The position numbers and the translations under genes are program-made. Positions 60,126 to 64,000 of a DNA stretch of 64,000 bases are shown piece after piece. The stretch's first letter is position 1; each line of letters starts with the position of its first letter. The notes beneath the pieces are model-generated. The model made no database searches. It saw nothing but the letters and a program-made list of their open reading frames with translations, and was not told where the DNA came from. Source of the stretch: Rhynochetos jubatus (taxonomy: Eukaryota > Chordata > Aves > Eurypygiformes > Rhynochetidae); the NCBI GenBank assembly GCA_027574665.1, contig CM050651.1:6697501-6761500 (forward strand), written 5' to 3'.

Positions 60126-60665
60126 GACTTCGGCACCTCCCAGTGACTAGAAGGAGCTAACACACGCAGCGGTTCAGTTCACATCTTTCTAGCAGGAAAC
60201 GAAATTACCTTAAATTGCCACCAAATTACATACCAAACTTCCCATTAGCGAGAAAGTATGTTTGAATGCAGGTTTCTTTATTTTCCACGTAAATCGCTTT
60301 CCTTCATGCCATGCACCTGTACTCCCTGAGCGAGGGAGAACTCCCCCCTTGGAGCAGAATTCCTGAGCAGACACAGGATGAGGCAATAAACACCACGGAG
60401 GAGATTCAGCATAATCTCAGGCACAGAATTAAGGCGATCTGTGCAAAGTAATCCCCATAGTATGCAAATACAAATTAATGCAGCCTCCACAGCACTATCC
60501 GTCTGCCAAGGAATCACACCTTCGTTCAACGCAGGAATTGGGTCATTACTCATCCACGCAAACCGAGCCATTTATCCTTCCGCCTCACTCACCTACCTAC
60601 CCAGGTACCCAACCAACAGTACTGGGCTACACATCCTAAAAAGTTGTAGCTTACTACAAAAATAT

Positions 60666-60687
60666 ACACACACACACACACACACAC
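60666..60687 (+). repeat. (AC)11 microsatellite
   Basis: Eleven AC units followed by a C run. Confidence 0.97.
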
Positions 60688-62904
60688 CCCCCAATACTTT
60701 TTCACTGTGAAAATAAGATAGTCAGGGTTCATTCGTACTGTGAAGATGCCTTAAGACTCACCAGGAGTCTTAGAGCCTAAGACTTTGATTTCCCTTCTTT
60801 CATCTATGTGGCAATAAGAAAACACATTCCATTCTCCCACGCTGACCGTGCCGTCCAGACCTGTAAGGACAGCCGATGGAGTAGCCTTGCACACGGCAGC
60901 AGTCTGACTGGAAGTCGCTCCATGGATGCCGTTCATATCTGCAGGGTTGGGGCCCTCAGCTTTTTGCCAGCAGGCACCTGTGATCATCTGTGCGACATGT
61001 CTCTGCAGAGGTAGGCAGCTCTACTGGGTGAATAGGAATTTTTTTAACTACTGTCCGTTGTAAAAGACTGAAGAATCGCAGGAAATGGTATTTGTCCCAC
61101 TTTTCTGAATTCTTTTCAAGTAAGTTCGGAACTGGCTTCTGAGAAAACCTTAAAGGGTGAATGTGCTCTAGTTTCTGAAGAGGAATGATAGAAACTTTCC
61201 TGTCTCAAACTCCTCGGATTTGAGGCTGTATTTTTGTTTTTCTGTAATTAGTTTTCCTTTGCATATACAGCCAAGTTTAAGTTGCATCTTGTATTTTAGG
61301 AAACATTTCTCTTGGAAGCCATGCAAGGCCATACATGTAGGAACAGAACGCGAATGTCTGCAGAATGGTGGACTGTGGTTTAGAAAGGAGCAGCCAAAAA
61401 CGCTACCTAAATCGCTGTAGAAAAGTCACCAAACGTGAGCCCTCTGCGCTGTTACAGCGGCTAGCCCAGTCTCAGTCTTTATGGGGAAGGTGACACAACT
61501 GAACGAAGATGCTGTTTTGTCCCTGTGTGCAGTGTATCACTGAGACTGTTCTGCAATAATGCACTCACACGTTTTAAAATAAAGTATTGAGAAATGGAAG
61601 GGCTAGTAGGTAGAAGAATACTTGGGCACATTTTTGGAAAACATTTTACAAAGGAAAGGTTCCATCCCATAGTACTTCAACACTACAGGTATGAAGTTGT
61701 TTACTAATACAGCTGTGGTCAAAGAGAAAAGAATATAATGAGCATACCTGAGTAGGCCACTGGCATCATTACTACAAAACTGTGCTAAAAAGAAGGAGCT
61801 ACATATGACTGAAACAAAAGCACAAGTTGTTCACGGCAGAATCAGTTTTAGCGGCTTAAAACACCGTTACACTCCTGCCAGAGAATACCAGCAGCGCACA
61901 CCGGAACGGGCTGTATGAGTGATCCTCCCTTGCTTCTCTACAAACCCTGTGCCCCGCTCACCTGCCAGAGCAGGCAGGCAGGCTGCCTACAGCGAGACAC
62001 AGGAGGTGGTAAAAGAAAGCCGTGCGGGGCAAAGGAAGGAATCTCACCTCTGCATTAAACATCTGACTCTAAAGATTAGGAGCCAAAACGGTAAAAGATG
62101 AGCTCACAGTAGTCTTCTCCTACGGACACAGTACAGATCCAAACCAGCACTGTCAAGACTTTAGCTTGTACTTAATATTCATGAGTCAAAACTTCAGACA
62201 GCTTACACATCTCCTGTGAGAGATATATGTATTGCAGAGAGATAAGACAGATGCATAGTTGGGCCAAGTTCTGTTGAGGCCCACTTTGTCTCTAGTTGGT
62301 CTACTCACATGAGCAAGGGAAAAAAAAATGACATGCATATGTAAATCTATACCACTTACAAACTGCCTAAGTGCAGTATTTTTAACTCACACGGCTTACG
62401 TATGGGACCACAGAGGAACAGTTGTGTCTAATCCACATACGTCATGTTTGGCAACATGGCACCCAACTGCTTCACGCTGTGCACAGAAAATAAAACTGAT
62501 GCTCTGGCTTTCTCTTCCTTCTCCTTACCTACAAGCACCGAATTTTGGTGTGTCTGGATCAGGGAGGTCGAAAAGACTAAACTCAGGTTTTACGTTATTT
62601 CCTTTTACCCTGAAGATGAGGGTTACAGCTACCAGGATTGCTTGTGGGAGTGATTCACAAGCCATACTGCAAAGGTGTGCTCACTCCTGTGCTCACAACC
62701 CTCATTCTTCTGGTTTATAGTTTCTTTGTTTTACTGAAACATAGTTGTGAGAGGTCGCTAACTGGGTGTGTGAGCCAGTCCCAGTAAGTAGGAGCTGTGC
62801 CATTAAGGGATGAGGATGGAGAGGGATGAAAAGGAATCTTTAGAGCTGAACTGTAACATGCTATCAAACAGGGTGCTTGCAACAGAGACTAGTGTAGTCT
62901 TTTT

Positions 62905-63085
62905 AATGACAAAACTGGAGGAGTAGAGATTATAATATTCGTTTTATCTGTGGGTAGGCAGGGGCATACAAAGGTTAAATCACTTGCATAAGTCACATGT
63001 TAAGTCAGCATTAAACCCAAGAATAGAAACCTAAAGTCATGCCTCTCAGTCCAAGGTTTCTAATGATTAAACTGTACCCTCTCCT
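62905..63085 (+). mobile_element. MIR-like ancient SINE fragment
   Basis: The order GGCAGGGGCATACAAAGGTT, AAATCACTTGCATAAGTCAC, TAAACCCAAGAATAGAAACC, CTCAGTCCAAGGTTTCTAAT and GATTAAACTGTACCCTCTCC follows the MIR consensus 3' half (AGAGGTTAAGTGACTTGCCC, AAGGTCACACAG, GAATAGAACCCAG, CTCCCAGTCCAGTG). It is diverged but collinear over about 150 bases. Confidence 0.7.
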
Positions 63086-64000
63086 TTGGCCTGGTCTGTA
63101 GCACCTAATGCAGTACAAAGTATACCTCCATGCCATGCTGCACACAGACAGCCTGAAATATTTTTTGCAAGTCACACACAATCATTGCACAGATATGCAA
63201 CCGCTGACACTGTATATTCATCTGAAAGGGAGGTGGGAACAGGTATGCCCAACAGGTAAAATTTACTAAATTCCAAAATCTAAAAGCTACTCAAATCAAG
63301 TGTTTCCAAATTACACTAATTGAAAAGCGGAAGCTGACAGGAAACTAGTAGAACAAGAACCTCAGGGGAACAAGAAGAAGCAGGCAGTTACCTTGCAGGT
63401 CTGCAAGTGAAGCGGGATGGAAGCTGATGCATCACCTTTCAGGTAAACAACACAATTCTGTACATGATGAGAGAAGTAATTAGCAGCCAAGGTAGTGCCC
63501 TGAGTACAGGAAGAATGGATTGTGAAAACCCCAGGCAAGTGAGAGTTGAGCAGCAACAGATCAAATCTCAGTTGAAGTATATACACGTGCCTATCTGGCA
63601 GCTCATCAAGCAACATTACACTGGCGGATCTAAATGAACTGCAATATTAAATTGTGTTTGTGCAGGCAGAAATCATGTAGCGAAAGAAAGGTGCTGTGAC
63701 AAGACTCATAGAAGAGTTCAAAAGAATCTGATTACAGATTTTCTGATTGCAGAGTGCATCCTGATAACGGGTTGCTAAAAGTGGAGTAGTGGTACCAGTT
63801 TACTGGGGAAGCACAACAAAAATCAGTCTCTTTTTTCAGTAATAACCTAGTGCCAAAATGACTTAAAAAAAAAAAGGCAACTTCAAGTCTGAATCCTTAG
63901 AAGTCGGAAAAAGATTAAACTTAAAAAAAGATCAGTTGTTTAAATTGCTCCAAGCAGCTTGTGGTAACATTTCTGGAAAGAGCAGAAACCTTGGAAGTAA

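Larger units (their letters stand above)
60126..64000. other. 5' flank of JADE1, no confirmed gene
   Basis: It contains an (AC)11 microsatellite, a MIR-like fragment (62905-63085) and two minus-strand open segments bounded by splice-like signals (60770-61008 and 63392-63616) that I cannot assign to a protein. The rest is AT-rich, unassigned sequence. Confidence 0.6.

Noticed and set aside
1..64000. CRISPR arrays, prokaryotic operons, rRNA or tRNA genes
   Set aside because: None was seen. Direct repeats here are minisatellites or duplications without spacer structure, and gene organisation is clearly eukaryotic.

Overview
The window is vertebrate nuclear DNA, almost certainly from a bird. It has split genes with GT-AG introns, a large CpG island promoter, avian-style CR1 LINE 3' ends, and two solo LTRs of the kind I know from avian ERVL elements. 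It holds two protein-coding genes in tail-to-tail orientation. The plus strand (1 to about 11.37 kb) carries the last three coding exons of SCLT1, a coiled-coil centriole distal-appendage protein. The minus strand carries a complete JADE1 (PHF17) gene, from a CpG-island promoter near 59.3 kb to a poly(A) signal near 14.13 kb. As I recall, SCLT1 and JADE1 are also convergent neighbours in human, so the synteny supports both calls.

JADE1 can be rebuilt exon by exon. Ten coding exons, all with GT-AG borders and matching phases, add up to 842 codons, the length I remember for human JADE1. They encode, in order, an acidic/basic N-terminus, the EPL1-like domain, a C4HC3 PHD finger, an extended PHD (ePHD) module, a helical region and a basic C-terminal tail. 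A non-coding exon 1 is proposed inside the CpG island, ending at 59257. JADE1 is the scaffold subunit of the HBO1 (KAT7) histone acetyltransferase complex.

Layout: 1-11.37 kb, SCLT1 3' part, with a CR1 fragment and an ERVL-type LTR in its introns; 11.37-14.1 kb, intergenic gap between the two 3' ends; 14.1-17.7 kb, JADE1 3' UTR and last coding exon; 17.7-36.7 kb, JADE1 exons 10 to 3, with a 22-bp minisatellite and a small CR1 tail; 36.7-49.4 kb, a 12.8-kb intron holding a 1-kb solo LTR and a CR1 copy with telomeric repeats embedded in it; 49.5 kb, the ATG exon; 49.5-59.3 kb, intron 1 running into the CpG island; 59.3-64 kb, upstream flank with two ancient MIR-like SINE fragments and exon-like segments of unknown status.

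The most unusual signal is at 48514-48535. A CR1 copy on the plus strand has about 22 bp of its conserved 3' region replaced by three perfect CCCTAA telomere units plus CCCC. The minus strand, which is the sense strand of JADE1, is then a perfect four-tract telomeric G-quadruplex motif inside a JADE1 intron. A second point of interest is an upstream open frame in the proposed exon 1. Depending on which of two acceptors 2 nt apart is used, it either stops overlapping the JADE1 start codon or reads in frame into JADE1.
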